Origin: Notospermus geniculatus
Taxonomy: Eukaryota > Nemertea > Pilidiophora > Heteronemertea > Lineidae
Assembly: GCA_002633025.1 (NCBI GenBank)
Contig: NMRB01000003.1
Coordinates: forward strand, 1,223,112 to 1,287,111
DNA: 64,000 nucleotides
Reading direction: 5' to 3'
Positions within the stretch are counted from its first letter, which is position 1. Every line of letters starts with the position of its first letter. The notes under the pieces are model-generated. The model saw nothing but the letters and a program-made list of their open reading frames with translations. It was not told where the DNA came from and ran no database searches. The translations under genes were made by a program, and so were the position numbers. Of the stretch, positions 23,823 to 36,022 are shown piece by piece.

Positions 23823-23906
23823 CCAGTTACGGCACGGCCTCGATCACCGGCCGGCCATCTAGGGTTTCGTTGGCGTCGTGGTCAGGTGGTTGACACTTTG
23901 GCCTCC
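23823..23906 (+). repeat. SINE fragment (copy 2 counterpart)
   Basis: Equivalent of 21040-21119: CCAGTTACGGCACGG, CACCGGCCGGCCAT, GTTGACACTTTGGCCTCC. Truncated 5' part of the SINE family seen at 60921. Confidence 0.55.
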
Positions 23907-24777
23907 GAGCATGGTCAGTATACTTGGACGCATTGAACGCCTGAACACGCAGTCTGGCAAGATGCATTACGTAATGAGATTAGATTACTCAAGCCATCTT
24001 AACAGGCAAGAGGTCACATCTCCTTGCTGATGTCAATGAAAAGTTGATTACGTGCTGCAATGGCTATGATCAAGTATCTAGTTACTTGCAGATGTACTGG
24101 TAAACATTCTATCCAAATTCAATAGGCTACAATCGATTACAGAAAAAGAAAACTGTTCCGTCTTCACTTGGCTCAAAGCGTGTAGGTGGAAGTATATGCC
24201 GCAACAGTAACGCGTATCCATTTTCTATGTCAAAGTGATGTATCGAGATAATGGACCGTAACTTCATGATCGGCCGATCGGAAAGCCTGGCTTTCTCTAT
24301 TTCGCATCCATCAGTGGAATGAAGTGCTTTGAAGAACACCGTCTGGCGTGCAGAAGGTCTGTCAAAGTATCCACCCGCTGTATCATCACAGCATGACTTC
24401 TCCACTTATTTTTCACCTCCAAGCTGTCGAAAGAAATAGGACCAGGGTGAAAAAGATTACCTTGGGAGCCGCGGGGTGATTCACCTGGTATTGTATCATC
24501 AGCCACACCTTCAATCCAATCTACCAAACCACCTTGCTCCTCGGTGGCCTTCATCAACCCAAATTCCTCTTTTCCTGTGTTCAATCATTTGACGCAGAGG
24601 TGAGTTTGCAAAAGTGTGTGACTCAAACCCTAGGGCGTTTTACATAGTCTTTACGGGAGAATGCGATCACCAGTGTCATCAATCATTCCTTCCGTCAGAA
24701 TGCCTCGATTTTGCGTGATAACCCTTGGTTAGCTTCGACAGGAGTTGATGCATCTATCGTATTGCCTGTGCATCTGT

Positions 24778-24806
24778 GCACATGCTAAATGCAGTTTAGC
24801 ATGTGC
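24778..24806. repeat. perfect 12-bp stem-loop (copy 2)
   Basis: Identical to the hairpin at 21997-22025 in the first duplicate. Confidence 0.7.
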
Positions 24807-24860
24807 ATTCCATAGCAAGGAAGATGTGACCGGATTGTCACGCTGCGGCAATTTCGACTG

Positions 24861-26742
24861 GCCCTGATGTACATAACATATTGTGTGCATTATGAAGTAC
24901 ACATTTTGGTGGGTTGGATTGAAATCGACGATTACAAGCGCATGCACTTTGTTTTAACCCAGCGCCAAATATCCTGAAACACGCAGGTCTAGGCAAATGC
25001 TCCTTCCCCTCACTTGCCATCGTAGGGATTGCAAATGATCTGAATTTCTTGACGTTGCACATGAGGATGAACTCAGGGCATCGTGACACTGAGAAGCTAC
25101 TTCGCATCGGTCTGTTGGGTTTGTCGGCGAAGAGCGGTTCGTTCAGATACGTCCTTCAGATACCACAGTTCTGAATGATGCAATTGAAAAACTGTCGACC
25201 ATCCATCGATGAGATTAGAGCATTATGCAAACTTATCATCCTGACCGACATGAAAGCAGCAGGGGCCAATCAGTCGGTCATCCATCTTGTCAATCGACAG
25301 CAAGGCTCTACACATATCGAATCATTAAAATCTCCGCTCATTCAGCACTCGGTCAGTGTACCAGTCGAGTACGCACAAAGCTTTGCTGGGTCCTCACTCA
25401 GATTGATGTTTTCATTGCCATGCTGTAAGGACACCGGAGCCCCCGAGGCCTATGCCGTCAAAGAGTCATTCCTACCACATGAGGAACGGATAGACGACCA
25501 GTCCAGGTATAACGATGTTGCCAACGAGTTGATGGCAGCTTAACAAACCCAAAGGTCATCACGCCGACACCTTGCACAGAGCTGAAGTTTGATACTGTCT
25601 CTTGACGAACATGACGAACGAAAGATCTATGGAAGTGTTCGATCACCGATCATCCCGAAGGTTGTTGTTGTAAACATTCACAAGCCTGCAGGGACCTTGG
25701 ATAATCGCACAGAGTCGTCCCAGCCGTCTGGCAGCAAGTTCCCATCAGACCAAGCTAATGAATACACGATCAATAACCATTCCATGCTCCTGTTCATGAT
25801 ATCCCCTCGGCGTTTGTTTAAGCTAGCGGGAGCATGCAGCAGCTTTTTACGACATGACATAGGAGACAACGTTTAACATGTTTAAGTCGCTTTAGCACTT
25901 AACTGTTGATGTTCTTCATTTATCAAATGTCAGTTTTATCGCCATTTCATTCAATTGTAACATCATCACATTTTGTCATTGTTGTGGTGATTTTGGCATT
26001 GTCGTTAACGCCACCGTTGTTTTTGTTGTTGTTTCCGCATTTACCGGTAGGCTGGCAACAGCAGGGATATTTACGATCCATATCATACTCCATGTCGTGT
26101 CATATTCACCATGCAATCTCGGACCAGGTAAAACAAATAGATACGCAGAGGGCAAGGACACTCTTCGAGATGCACTCCATTAGTTGGTCATATGCTACAA
26201 AATATTCAATTTCGATGTGTACATCATCAAGTGTTTTGCTTTTGTACAAAATGCACGTGTAATTCCATTAGTCAGTTTACCTTAAACTTGTACATAATCT
26301 TTAGATGATCGATGAGATGACTGTACAAATCACAAGAGACCAATCAATCTACTGAGTAGGCGAATTGTCTAATGCACGCTGAAAAACACAGCGTGCATTG
26401 TGTGCAGAAGTAGTTTTGACCATTTTTCTCGCTGTTCAGTGATGACCCTTGCATTATTTTGCATTGTAGTAAAATGCAGTGATGGGAAAGATTGCGTGTA
26501 TCTTTACCAGTGGGTGGCGATTCGACTTACAGGTCTTCATTGGGTACGTGTACCGAGGAAAAGCAAGGAAGTTCTAGGGATTCTAGGGAGACAATACTGG
26601 CAACTCTTCCATGTGAACGGTAATGCTTTCAAATACAGTGCAGTAGGGTACCAGAAATCACAGATATAACTGTGTTGAAAGGTTTAGGGACAGACGGCTG
26701 CCAGAGATCTACACGATATACGGACAGGCGAGTCAAACAATA
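24861..26742. other. gene-free stretch with one perfect hairpin
   Basis: A 122-codon frame (25175-25543) and a 118-codon hydrophobic frame (25906-26262, over a gtt-rich tract) are not recognisable. A perfect hairpin (AATGCACGCTG, 7-base loop, CAGCGTGCATT) lies at 26371-26399. Confidence 0.45.
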
Positions 26743-26866
26743 GGGAGTTTTTGCAAAGCCCCGAAACGCCAACGCGAACGCCAAACCCATTTTGTTCGAT
26801 GCCACGAAGAGAGCACCGAACAAAAGGACTGGCGTTTCGGGGGGGGGGGGGCTTTGCGAAAATTCC
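26743..26866. mobile_element. MITE family A, copy 3
   Basis: Begins GGGAGTTTTTGCAAAGCCCC, continues with GAAACGCCAACGCGAACGCC and AACCCATTTTGTTCGATGCC, and closes with GGCTTTGCGAAAATTCC. It is flanked by TA (or ATA) on both sides (26740-26742 and 26867-26869). A run of 13 G's (26839-26851) sits where other copies have four to six, a replication slip or sequencing error. Confidence 0.82.
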
Positions 26867-26869
26867 ATA

Positions 26870-29263
26870 TTGGCTTCACGGTCGCGAACCCTTTGTGAAT
26901 TAAGCCTTTGTTAACCGGCGTGTCCGAACACCATCCGGCTCTTGTCTTATGTAATCACAGCCTAAGTGCAGAAAGCACTGCGGGGAATACACTCAGTAGC
27001 GAAATCAATGGTGTGCACTGATTCTGACTTGTTTATTCCGAATAAAGAACGTTTGAGGGAACGACGACTCCCAAAGCGATCCTCAATCACTCATAAAAAG
27101 AATTCTACCATTGAGCCTGGTGCCTCTCAAACAAACTGTGTAAAATGTAGCCTAACACAGGCAGAAGACACAGGATGTGTATCCTGTCATCACGGAGCCC
27201 CGAGAAACAGCAACATCTCGTATTTTCCATTATACAATCTGCTTTGATACATGTTTGTCCCTTTTTGTCAAACACCATGGTGTCATGTGCAGATGAAAGA
27301 TTATCATACAGAAGTCATGCGCGTGTAAGCAATATCCAACTAGATCAATTTTTGCTGAATGTGTCTCGGGTTCGCAGTGATATCGTTGTAACGGAGATGC
27401 AGACAGATCCTGCAGATACCATGTGTAACAGTATAAAAGGTGGATTAGGCCGACAGCTTCGATGTCTAAGCCAGGGATAAAAGAAAGCCTGGATCGTTTA
27501 GTTACCCGATGACGGTACAGAACCATTCATGTGCAGTAACAGCATGACCAAAAACTAGCTCAGCGGGAGTCAGAAAACGTATTATGAAGTAGTAGCAACG
27601 AGGATGATGCTCATATACGAAGCGACGTAAAGTTTTTTCGTGTCATTTTCGCCGTAACATCTCCATGAAACAGGCACGCAAGATCCCAACAGAAAAGAAC
27701 TCGGTCTAGGCTACGTTCAATGCTTCTGGTGAAAACCCAACAAAGTTCTTCCTTCTTGATGGTGCCATCCTGCAGCCACGTCCAAACGCATTTTGGGACA
27801 CCAAACGCACGGGATTGATATGGATGGCCAGGAGGGTAGGGGAAACGGGACATTAATCTGGTGTAACCTTTGGGACATACTTCAAAAATTCGTTGTATTA
27901 TCCCTTTGTGGTATACTGAAGGGCCTCCTGAGGGCGAAGCATAAAGGACGAATTCATTAGAAGATACTGGTTCTGAAAGCATGACTGACGTTGACAAAGT
28001 CGCCTTTTGCACCCTACTGATATTTCCCAACGTATAACATCCTTTGTTGGCAATCACCAACAAGAAGCTTACAGAAGCTCGCAATGTATCCGGTTAATTC
28101 TACACTCACAGTTGGATTTTGTATTTGACTCATCGAAGCATTTCAACGACATCTCGCTGAATACTGGTGTGGTTTTTATCGCAGCAGTATCTCAAAGCAC
28201 AAGCAGCTTTGATCATGATGTTTGTAACTTTCGATGACTTTCTAAAGGATACATGCAATTTTTGATATTTTATGATAGTATATTTATGCATGAATTTCTA
28301 ATACACGCTCTGTCAGTGTCAGCTTTTGGCGATGAGGAAGACTTTGGCGATACGTATCGTTCGGCTGACTGTTTGGGATTGTGTGGATTTTATTCTTTTA
28401 TCTTTCGCTAAATGATGCCTTACTTCATCAGTTGATTCCTGACGAAAGCAGGAGTTGATTTCTCTTCTGTCACACAGGATATCCGGGCAAAACAACGGAA
28501 GCTGAATATCTAGATCGAGACACGCCCAGCACACAGCAACACCTGATTACGGCGGATTCCAAACTCCGGACCAGAAAAGGCGTTTCTCCAGACACACCCA
28601 CATCAAATAACAGCAAACAAACGTCTTGGATGTGGTAGCGCCAAACCAAAGATCAATAAGGCAAACCTTTAAGATATCATTAAATTATGCAACATATTTC
28701 GAAAAACGTTTATAAACAACTATTAGCCTATTCGGTAATCCGCATTACAATATAATTACTCTCTTAAGCGATTCAGCCGAGTTGCCTTCCTCGGAAGTTC
28801 GAGCATCCTCCATCAATATGGCCCATGAACATTGAATAAGATCAATTTGGAGCAATTACCGTGTCTATTAGGTTAAATATCGGCGGCCATAATCGAAGAG
28901 GAACATGCGCTTAGCAAGTCAGTCTCACCAGAAAGTGACAAGATGTCTTTTACATAAAAATCAAGTTAACGTTATGAAGTGCACATAAGATTTTTTCAAC
29001 TTAAGTTGGAACTGGTAGGTTTTTCCAAGGACGAAATGTTTCACATCCCAAGGCACTGAGGGTAATTTCTTTCATTGCCGCGGGATGAGTTTACAACGAA
29101 ACCAATAGTTGTTCATTTAATCTTCCCCTCCTTCATTGTCAGCCCCATTTACCGTCATCGACTTGATGTCAACGAGAGAGACCGTTTGGTGTAGCGCCAA
29201 TGAAAACAGCATTTTGCGGACATCTAAATGTGTCGCGTTTCGTTGAGCAGATAGAGAAAGGGC
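26870..29263. other. gene-free stretch
   Basis: The largest frame is 157 codons on the minus strand (27611-28084), with no recognisable domain, start context or splice sites. No gene is claimed. Confidence 0.45.
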
Positions 29264-29384
29264 CAATTCATACTTCCTCGCCGACCAGTATGCGGAACGG
29301 AAAATGCTTTGTTTGGAACCAGCCTGGCGGATATAACAAAGCATTTTCCGTTCTAAACAATTGTCGGCGAGGAAGTATGAATTG
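29264..29384. mobile_element. 121-bp hairpin element abutting a MITE
   Basis: CAATTCATACTTCCTCGCCG at 29264 is the exact complement of the end at 29384. The arms continue with a small mismatched bubble into AACGGAAAATGCTTTGTT, giving a stem of about 50 bp. It lies four bases from the left end of the element at 29389. Non-coding. Confidence 0.78.
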
Positions 29385-29388
29385 ACTG

Positions 29389-29534
29389 GGACCTTTTGCG
29401 AAGCTCGCGTATAAACTTTGGCTTTGCGGAGTGCGTCAACTATTGAACATTTGCGGGCCAACCTATTGTTCTTTATCAGCCGGGCAAAAGATTTGCGTAC
29501 CCTTAAAGTTACGGGGTTTTGTGAATAAAGGTCC
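29389..29534. mobile_element. MITE family C, copy 1
   Basis: Ends GGACCTTTTGCGAAGCTCGC and, in reverse complement, GGACCTTTATTCACAAAACC. The interior GCGTACCCTTAAAGTTACGG matches GCGTACCCTTAAATTTACGG in the copy at 58994, where the ends are better preserved. Non-autonomous foldback element; no clear target duplication. Confidence 0.72.
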
Positions 29535-31403
29535 ATGAACGCTTATTAATCGCTTCTGACCGCGCCCGCCAGTGATATCGCTTGAACTGCAGTGATAGAA
29601 ATGGTTTGGGTCACAAGGCTTCACTAAATCATTCCGTCTTCAATTTGCTCAACGCTGCCAAAGCTTCCAAACGGCAGTTATATCTTCTTCCCCTCATCTC
29701 TACCCACACACTCACCAATTAGGATTCGAAAGAAATTAACTGAATCTACAAGTCAATGGGGGTATCGAAGCGTACGGACCGAGATGGTTCAACGCTTGAG
29801 TCACGCGTTGCCTTGGTGGCTCCGAGCCGCGTGCGATCAGTGTCGCCGATCTCGGAATGACTCATCCGGGTCCTTACGATTCGCCTGGCCACCGGTCACA
29901 GATTTCTTCTAATATGGACGGCAAACTTTGATTAGTGTTTCGTTCGTGATAAAATCACGCGATGGACTTGAATAAATCGATACGCATCGAATCACCCTTT
30001 CCGGTATGATTACCATGTGTTAGGGCCAACTTACTGGTGAGCGAATTATGACCGTTTTTCATTCGCAACGGTGGCGCAGGGTCGAAGCAGCGGGGTCATC
30101 TTCTCGGCAATACGGTTTGTAATGGCCCACAATCATTCCTTCAAGTTCCATCGATACGTTAGGTACGGACCAAATCACAATCTATTTGCTATTACTTTTT
30201 CTACATCGCTGCGAGTCTCTGTTGTCAGTTTCCACAACATAGACTAGGGCGTGGCCATATTGCATTAGCATGTGCAGCTTACCACTTCATTGCCGTTTTC
30301 AACCGTACATGGTTAAAATCAGTCCTCACTCGGAGTGTCATGAGAGGGATGACGTGCTGCCGTTCATGGTCATTGTGAAGGAGACTCACCTCCTGCACGT
30401 AAAGGATGAAGTTACACCAATACCTGACGCGATCGACGAAACCCTAAACCTCTTTCAACACATTTAGTGCAATATCTTCGCGGTAAGGATTAATAAGGAC
30501 TGGTAGGGCGAAAAACATACTGAAAGAGTAAACTCAATAATTCATATCATTCAATGCAATTGCATTGACAGAAATATTCCATTTCATGGCATCAACATAT
30601 CGGAAGTGATATTGAATGGATTGCGCCGACGTATCTACAAGAATGATTACTAGCTGAACCCTTTTCGGCTACCGTACATTTATTACAGCCGCTAAAACAA
30701 CATCCCTTCTCGGTCATCTTACATTATGAGGTTAGAGCGCAATCTGCAATGTAAACAAGCTTCCTTTTTGTGGCATCATAATCATTATGTGAGCAAACAC
30801 AACTTCCCTTATCGGGCACCGTATATTACGGCTGAAACCATACGCCGATCATCAGTGCAAACGTTGACTAAATGACCTGTTCGTGGATTACTCCATTACA
30901 GTGTCCGTTCCAGCTGCAAACTTGTTAGTGCCTGCAGGTGCATAGATAACCTATGCAACAAGCAATACATCTCTGACAAGTTATGATGGACAGAAAGTGC
31001 ACTTGGTCTTTTTCTGTCTGTGCATTTATGCAGCCATAACTGGAGACATTTATCCAGTCTCAAATCCTGTGTAAATTAACTTGTCAGATGGTTGTCATTA
31101 CAGCGAGCCTTTATGCAATGCCGCCAAATACAAAAGCATGTCTACCGAACGTCAGGCACGGATGCACACCCGAGGTCCATACGCGAGTAGCATTAATCCT
31201 TATGATTTGATATTATTTGTCGCGAACAAGGCACAGCTTATACACATTAGTATTGACAAGCAAGTGACGGGTTTCATTACTCCACTATTCCAGAAGATTT
31301 GAATCCATCCATAGCACTATTACGCCAACACGGCACCGAATACACACGAGGAAAACTGGACATTGCTTCATTCTTATTGGCTACACAAGAAAAGACTTAA
31401 GAC
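29535..31403. other. gene-free stretch
   Basis: No supportable gene. Frames of 60-75 codons only. Confidence 0.5.
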
Positions 31404-31565
31404 TGCCTGTAACCAATCAGCTGCAACCATGATCGCCATTAGCCAATTAGAGTAGTAACTGCAGAACAGGGCTTCGGATTGGCTCCACGACAACCAACCA
31501 ACAGTAACCATGATAACCACTAGGCAACCAGAATAGTAACTGCGGAACAGGGCTCCGGATTGGCC
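31404..31565. repeat. two diverged copies of an 81-bp tandem repeat
   Basis: AACTGCAGAACAGGGCTTCG (31458) and AACTGCGGAACAGGGCTCCG (31539) mark two adjacent units, which also share AACCATGAT, AGTAGTAACTGC/AATAGTAACTGC and GGATTGGC. Because the period is a multiple of three, an open minus-strand frame runs through both, which is a by-product. Confidence 0.7.
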
Positions 31566-34179
31566 CAAACATGTCCTACGGCACTGTGCACAGAGTAAAG
31601 AGTGGCTTTTGGTTTTTTTCTGGGACATCCTCTAATGAGATCACTTCAAAAGAGATTAGCAGAATCATCCATCAACCGAACCGATTGCTTTTCTTATTTA
31701 AATGCACCGAGACACATAACCGTGCTAATCAGCTCAAAAACACTCGCTCCATTGATGTTAAAAATATCCCACCCGACAAAAATTTTAGTGATCGCTTAAA
31801 ACGCGTAGGATTCGTCAAATTTTAAACTGTGAACTACGTAACAACGAAAACTATTTCAAGGACTCTGATGAATATACATGTACTTGTTGATGAAATGTAT
31901 ACACTGAGAAAAATCGGGTACACTTCAAAGCTTTTCGATGGTAGATGATTATGTCGCCTGTGTAAACTGTGACAACGACGAAATAACAGCGGAACCAATG
32001 AAAATAAGTGTACTACCAAAACGAAATAATCCAATGATATTGCAGCTAACAAATGCGCAGAGACTGAATCGCATTTTGGCTCAAAAGGAATCGCCCAAAC
32101 CAGTTATCCCCGTGACAATGTACCAATATGTGATTAGGTTCGTAGCTATGCAATTACAGTAAACAGGTTATTAGCTGCCTGGGATTTGCCTCTAAGCTGA
32201 GATGAGTCTGTCGCTGTGAATGCTGCAGTCGTTGAGGGATGTTATTGTGAGGGTGTTACGATGGTCATTTCCGCCACTCTTCTCATACTAGTTATGCTAT
32301 TATCATATTGTCCTTCGACGCTGTTAGGAGGAATTAGCAACGACTGAGCCTGAACGACGATGCTTTGGCTCAGGAGGCAGTGACGAGACGAATGCTCCGT
32401 GAATTCTGTAGTCAGTCTACGCCCAAGGTCGATTCGCAAAGTCTTTGGCCATGAATAGAGAGGCCCTCAATAATTTGGATGATGGATCCCAGCAGTTGGC
32501 CAGAATCAGTGCTTGGGCGACATAAGAATCTTTGCCGACGTTTTCAGAAAATTTCAACTCCTCCCGACTGGCAGGTCGTTTTGTGGAGAGCGTGTTGTTG
32601 AGATATCAAACCACGGCGGGTCAAGATGTAGCTTTTGTGCAGAAATACACAGGCTGCTCTCAACATTTCAGCAAAAAATACACTACCTCATGAGCCGGAT
32701 CACAGAAGAAGTGACAGAGCATCAGCAATATAAACCTTACGATCTCTTCAATTACCTGGAACAACACAATATAATTAGAGCTGATGTCCTAGAATGATTG
32801 CTTCTTCAGGCGACAGGACGTGCATTTCAGTACATTTACCAAAACACATCACATTCTAGAAAAAAATGTTGTTCATCCTCACCAAGCTGGGCAATCGGCA
32901 TGGACAAGCGATTGATGCCAGCAGACGGCAGGAAGCTTAGTTACATATTGGTTCTGCAATCATCCCTAACAATGGCACCAGTTGCTTGTACCGTGTCAAT
33001 TATCTTGTAGATTAGGTTCGTTTCTTTGTGTTGCATGCTTCTTGAGGTAATAGCTCCTGTCAATCTGCAGTTTTGAAGGCCTGCAGAATGCTGCCTCCAG
33101 TAGAAAGTAGCTGCAAGTTAGCGAATTAGTTAGTGATGATGTTTGACGGCTTGTGGGTGGCATTAAGGCTTTTTAAATTTCTAGTACGCCATATATTTGA
33201 GAACTCAGTCGGAGGTCATAGGTAATAGAAAAAAGTAGGTGGTAATCTAATTCTTCGTCATCTTAATGGCGTTCCCCAGTTTTAAAAAATCATAAATTGA
33301 TTTCCTACATCTATCCAAAGCTCTCCATTAGTTCCATGCAGTTTTGCTGTCTAGAAACGGCGAGGAAGTCAAGTTTTCCATGCAGGCCACTGGTTTGTTC
33401 AATAGAAAAACAATTCTAGTATCACTATGGAATTTGGTATCACAGGAACCAATCAGAATGCTTGTTTGAATGAACCAATCAAATTTGACAGTACAATGAA
33501 CTGCTTCGTGAGCTAATCCTCGTCAATGAGAAAGAACATTTGAAAGAGAATGCATTACTACGAGGTGAAGAAATTAAGATGGTAACGTGTTTAAGTGCAG
33601 TTTTTTACTGTTTACATTGCTGTTCACAGGTATTTCAGTATAAATTACAACTGGCTTGAGTGAATTTGAGTTCAAATTCATGCAGCTAGCAACGGGATTG
33701 GATAAATATATTGAAATTGCTCGCATCGCGAGTAAAGCCGCGGGGTGATTCTATTCTAAGGCTGACAAGGTGAACACGATCCAAAGGCATGCTACAAAGG
33801 TGGTTACATGATGAGTGTAATTCACAGTTGCTGTGCCCCATGGGCAGAGTCGGATGGGACCACGTGCAATTGATTAAGACGATGTTTGAACGGCTCGATA
33901 GGAAACCTTCTCGTGCACAAAGAATGGGCAGTTCTAAAGTCCGCCGATAGAGGACGGCGATCTGGATGTCACGTGGCTGGATCACGTGACACATGCAGCG
34001 ATGCTTGACGAAACGAACAGGGTTTGTTGAATACGAAACGAAATGCCCATTATGGGACAACTTTTGGTGTGAGGTTCGTTCCCTCCTGACACATGCTGTT
34101 GTTGTGTGGGGAACTATGAGCATGGACAGTTAGAAGGAAGTTTTAAAGCACCCAATACTTAACAGCAATCTGAGTTATT
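31566..34179. other. gene-free stretch
   Basis: Contains a 94-codon frame (32513-32797, ending ITEEVTEHQQYKPYDLFNYL and a few more residues) with protein-like composition but no recognised family. CCAAT pairs occur near 33445-33480. No gene is claimed. Confidence 0.4.
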
Positions 34180-34298
34180 GGCTAGTATTCATAAAAGCTA
34201 GCAAATGCTTTTACTTAAGATTTGCACAACAATGTCCAATGTAAATGTACTGCAAAACTCAAAGTAAAAGCATTTGCTATCTTTTATGAATATCAGCC
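34180..34298. mobile_element. hairpin MITE with GGCT..AGCC ends
   Basis: GGCTAGTATTCATAAAAGCT on the left pairs with the reverse complement GGCTGATATTCATAAAAGAT on the right. The arms continue through AGCAAATGCTTTTACTT (about 37 bp). ATT flanks both ends. The ATTCATAAAA core is shared with the hairpin at 53889. Confidence 0.8.
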
Positions 34299-34657
34299 AT
34301 TGTAGCAATTTCTAGACGCTTGCAGTTAAAAATTGTGTTTAATTCATTCTTTAATTAACGTCCCGAGATTAAGCCCGGATAAGCTCATTTACATATTTCA
34401 CCAATACGGCCCGTAGGTCATCACCTCGTTGACGTTCCTTTGGGACAGTTCATGATCTTAACATTCTGGCAGCTTTAATTAGATCCGCCCAAGTTAAGTC
34501 TTCGTCTAATTCGTAACTGCAGTCTTCAGTCATAATTCATTCGGATATGATGCAGTTCAGATTAGTTTGACATTTTTCGAACGAAAGTGCATCAGAAGTT
34601 CAAGAAAGGAATAGCTTTGACAATAGGACCAAGGTCGTGGCCAGTTTATTCACTTGT
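34299..34657. other. spacer between two hairpin elements
   Basis: No supportable gene or motif. Confidence 0.45.
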
Positions 34658-34765
34658 GCATCCTCCCATAGCAGGGTTTGGATCTCGCTCCTCTCCATAC
34701 GCTCGCGCACAAAGTTTGGGAGTCGATGGAGAGGAGAGAAGTAAACCCATGCTGTGGGAGGATGC
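34658..34765. mobile_element. 108-bp hairpin element
   Basis: GCATCCTCCCATAGCAGGGT at the left and, in reverse complement, GCATCCTCCCACAGCATGGG at the right, with further pairing at CTCCTCTCCAT. The arms are about 45 bp with several mismatches, so it is an older copy. Non-coding. Confidence 0.7.
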
Positions 34766-36022
34766 TCATTATGTGACGATGTGAATATGTTTGTAAGTTA
34801 ACAATAAGCAAATATATAAGGAGTTTGGGTATAATGCCTCTTTCCCTTTCTACTTTCCATGCTTTATCATTTGCCAACTTCTTGAAAAACCCTGCTTACA
34901 GTGTGTGCACACAATTGACTTCGATTTCATCAGGTTGCTACTTAAAGTAAAATGACTTCCCTTGTGAGGAAATTATTTCCCGGTGTCATTACATCGGGTT
35001 GTGATCGTAAAAAGAACATTAATCATGTAAAACAATGTTAGAGAATACATCAGTTGCGGCTGATGTTGCAAGGTAATAAACTATTACCGCATCAGCTGAA
35101 GGACGCGTGATAAATCTGATGGATAGCAATGCAGAAAATGGTAGTAACAGCGATGGAGAAACCCATTACGAAGTGAGGTGTCGGTACTCGTTGTCGTTGG
35201 GCCAGCGTTCGAAGCTTCCGTTGGTGGTAGGTCAACACGATGGACTTCAGGATTAGCGGCCAAGGATTGCATATTTTGCTTTGCACACCAACACCAAGCT
35301 AATACGTCCATCGCATGGGACAGTAAGCTGTGGTGCCTCGCACCTTGCAAGGACCCCATCCAAATGAGGAACATTGAGCACCTTGAGATGGCCTCTTCCT
35401 TAGGCCTACTTACCAGAGCAGAAATGCTTTCGCTTCGGCCCTGATGGAAAGCTTCAATACAATGATATAACCCATAGCCCCAGGCCCCTTGTCTCCCACA
35501 TATTAAACCCCTGCCCGCCTACATTGAAGAGATTCTTCTTGAAAGCGATAAGCGATACACACATATCTATTAATCGATCGTGATATTCTGAGCACGTTAT
35601 TCTATTTACAAAATACAATGTCTGTCCACTCTATATTATAAATGGCCACAGTCTGGCTATGGTTATCAATCAGTTAAGGTTAATACTGACCAGAACCGTT
35701 CTCAGAACGGCGTTATATTGGAGTAATGAGCCGAAAGCACGCCACATCAATAATCTTTGAAGCATATAGGTAATGTTTCAGTCTTAATTGATCAGAAAAT
35801 GATTGCTTTTGCATTGTGTTAACGAAAGGCAGCTGTCCAACGTGTGAGTGATGATAGGGAAACGAATTGCAGACGCTAGTTGATTTTGGAAAAAAGTCGG
35901 CTATTCATAATCAAACGTTGCTGTAAGAGTGGTTCCTAGAGAGTTGACTGCTGATTACAGAAGAGGCTCAGCCAACACCCGACAGTCAGCATGACGATAC
36001 GCATGCGCTGGCATGGCTGGAT
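34766..36022. other. gene-free stretch
   Basis: No supportable gene; frames of 96 codons or less on both strands. Confidence 0.45.

Larger units (their letters stand above)
22665..24860 (+). repeat. 2.2-kb direct duplication, copy 2
   Basis: Colinear with 19891-22079 from AATGGATCTTAG to CAATTTCGACTG. Differences include ACGTCAGAG versus ACAAG near 23365, the inverted tract at 23636-23673 and scattered substitutions. The sequence past 24860 (GCCCTGATGTACATAAC) has no counterpart, because copy 1 ends at the gap. Confidence 0.85.

Noticed and set aside
27611-28084. 157-codon minus-strand frame as a gene
   Set aside because: No domain, no splice context, no repeat of its sequence; consistent with a chance frame in 64 kb.
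29117-29536. 139-codon minus-strand frame
   Set aside because: Runs through two palindromic elements; its sequence is that of the MITEs.
31374-31628. Repetitive membrane-like minus-strand frame
   Set aside because: Produced by the 81-bp tandem repeat, whose period is a multiple of three.
33740-33820. LINE reverse transcriptase tail (VNTIQRHATKVVT resembles EKVQRRATKLV)
   Set aside because: Only about 16 residues match the pattern, a stop follows at once, and no other RT motif lies nearby.
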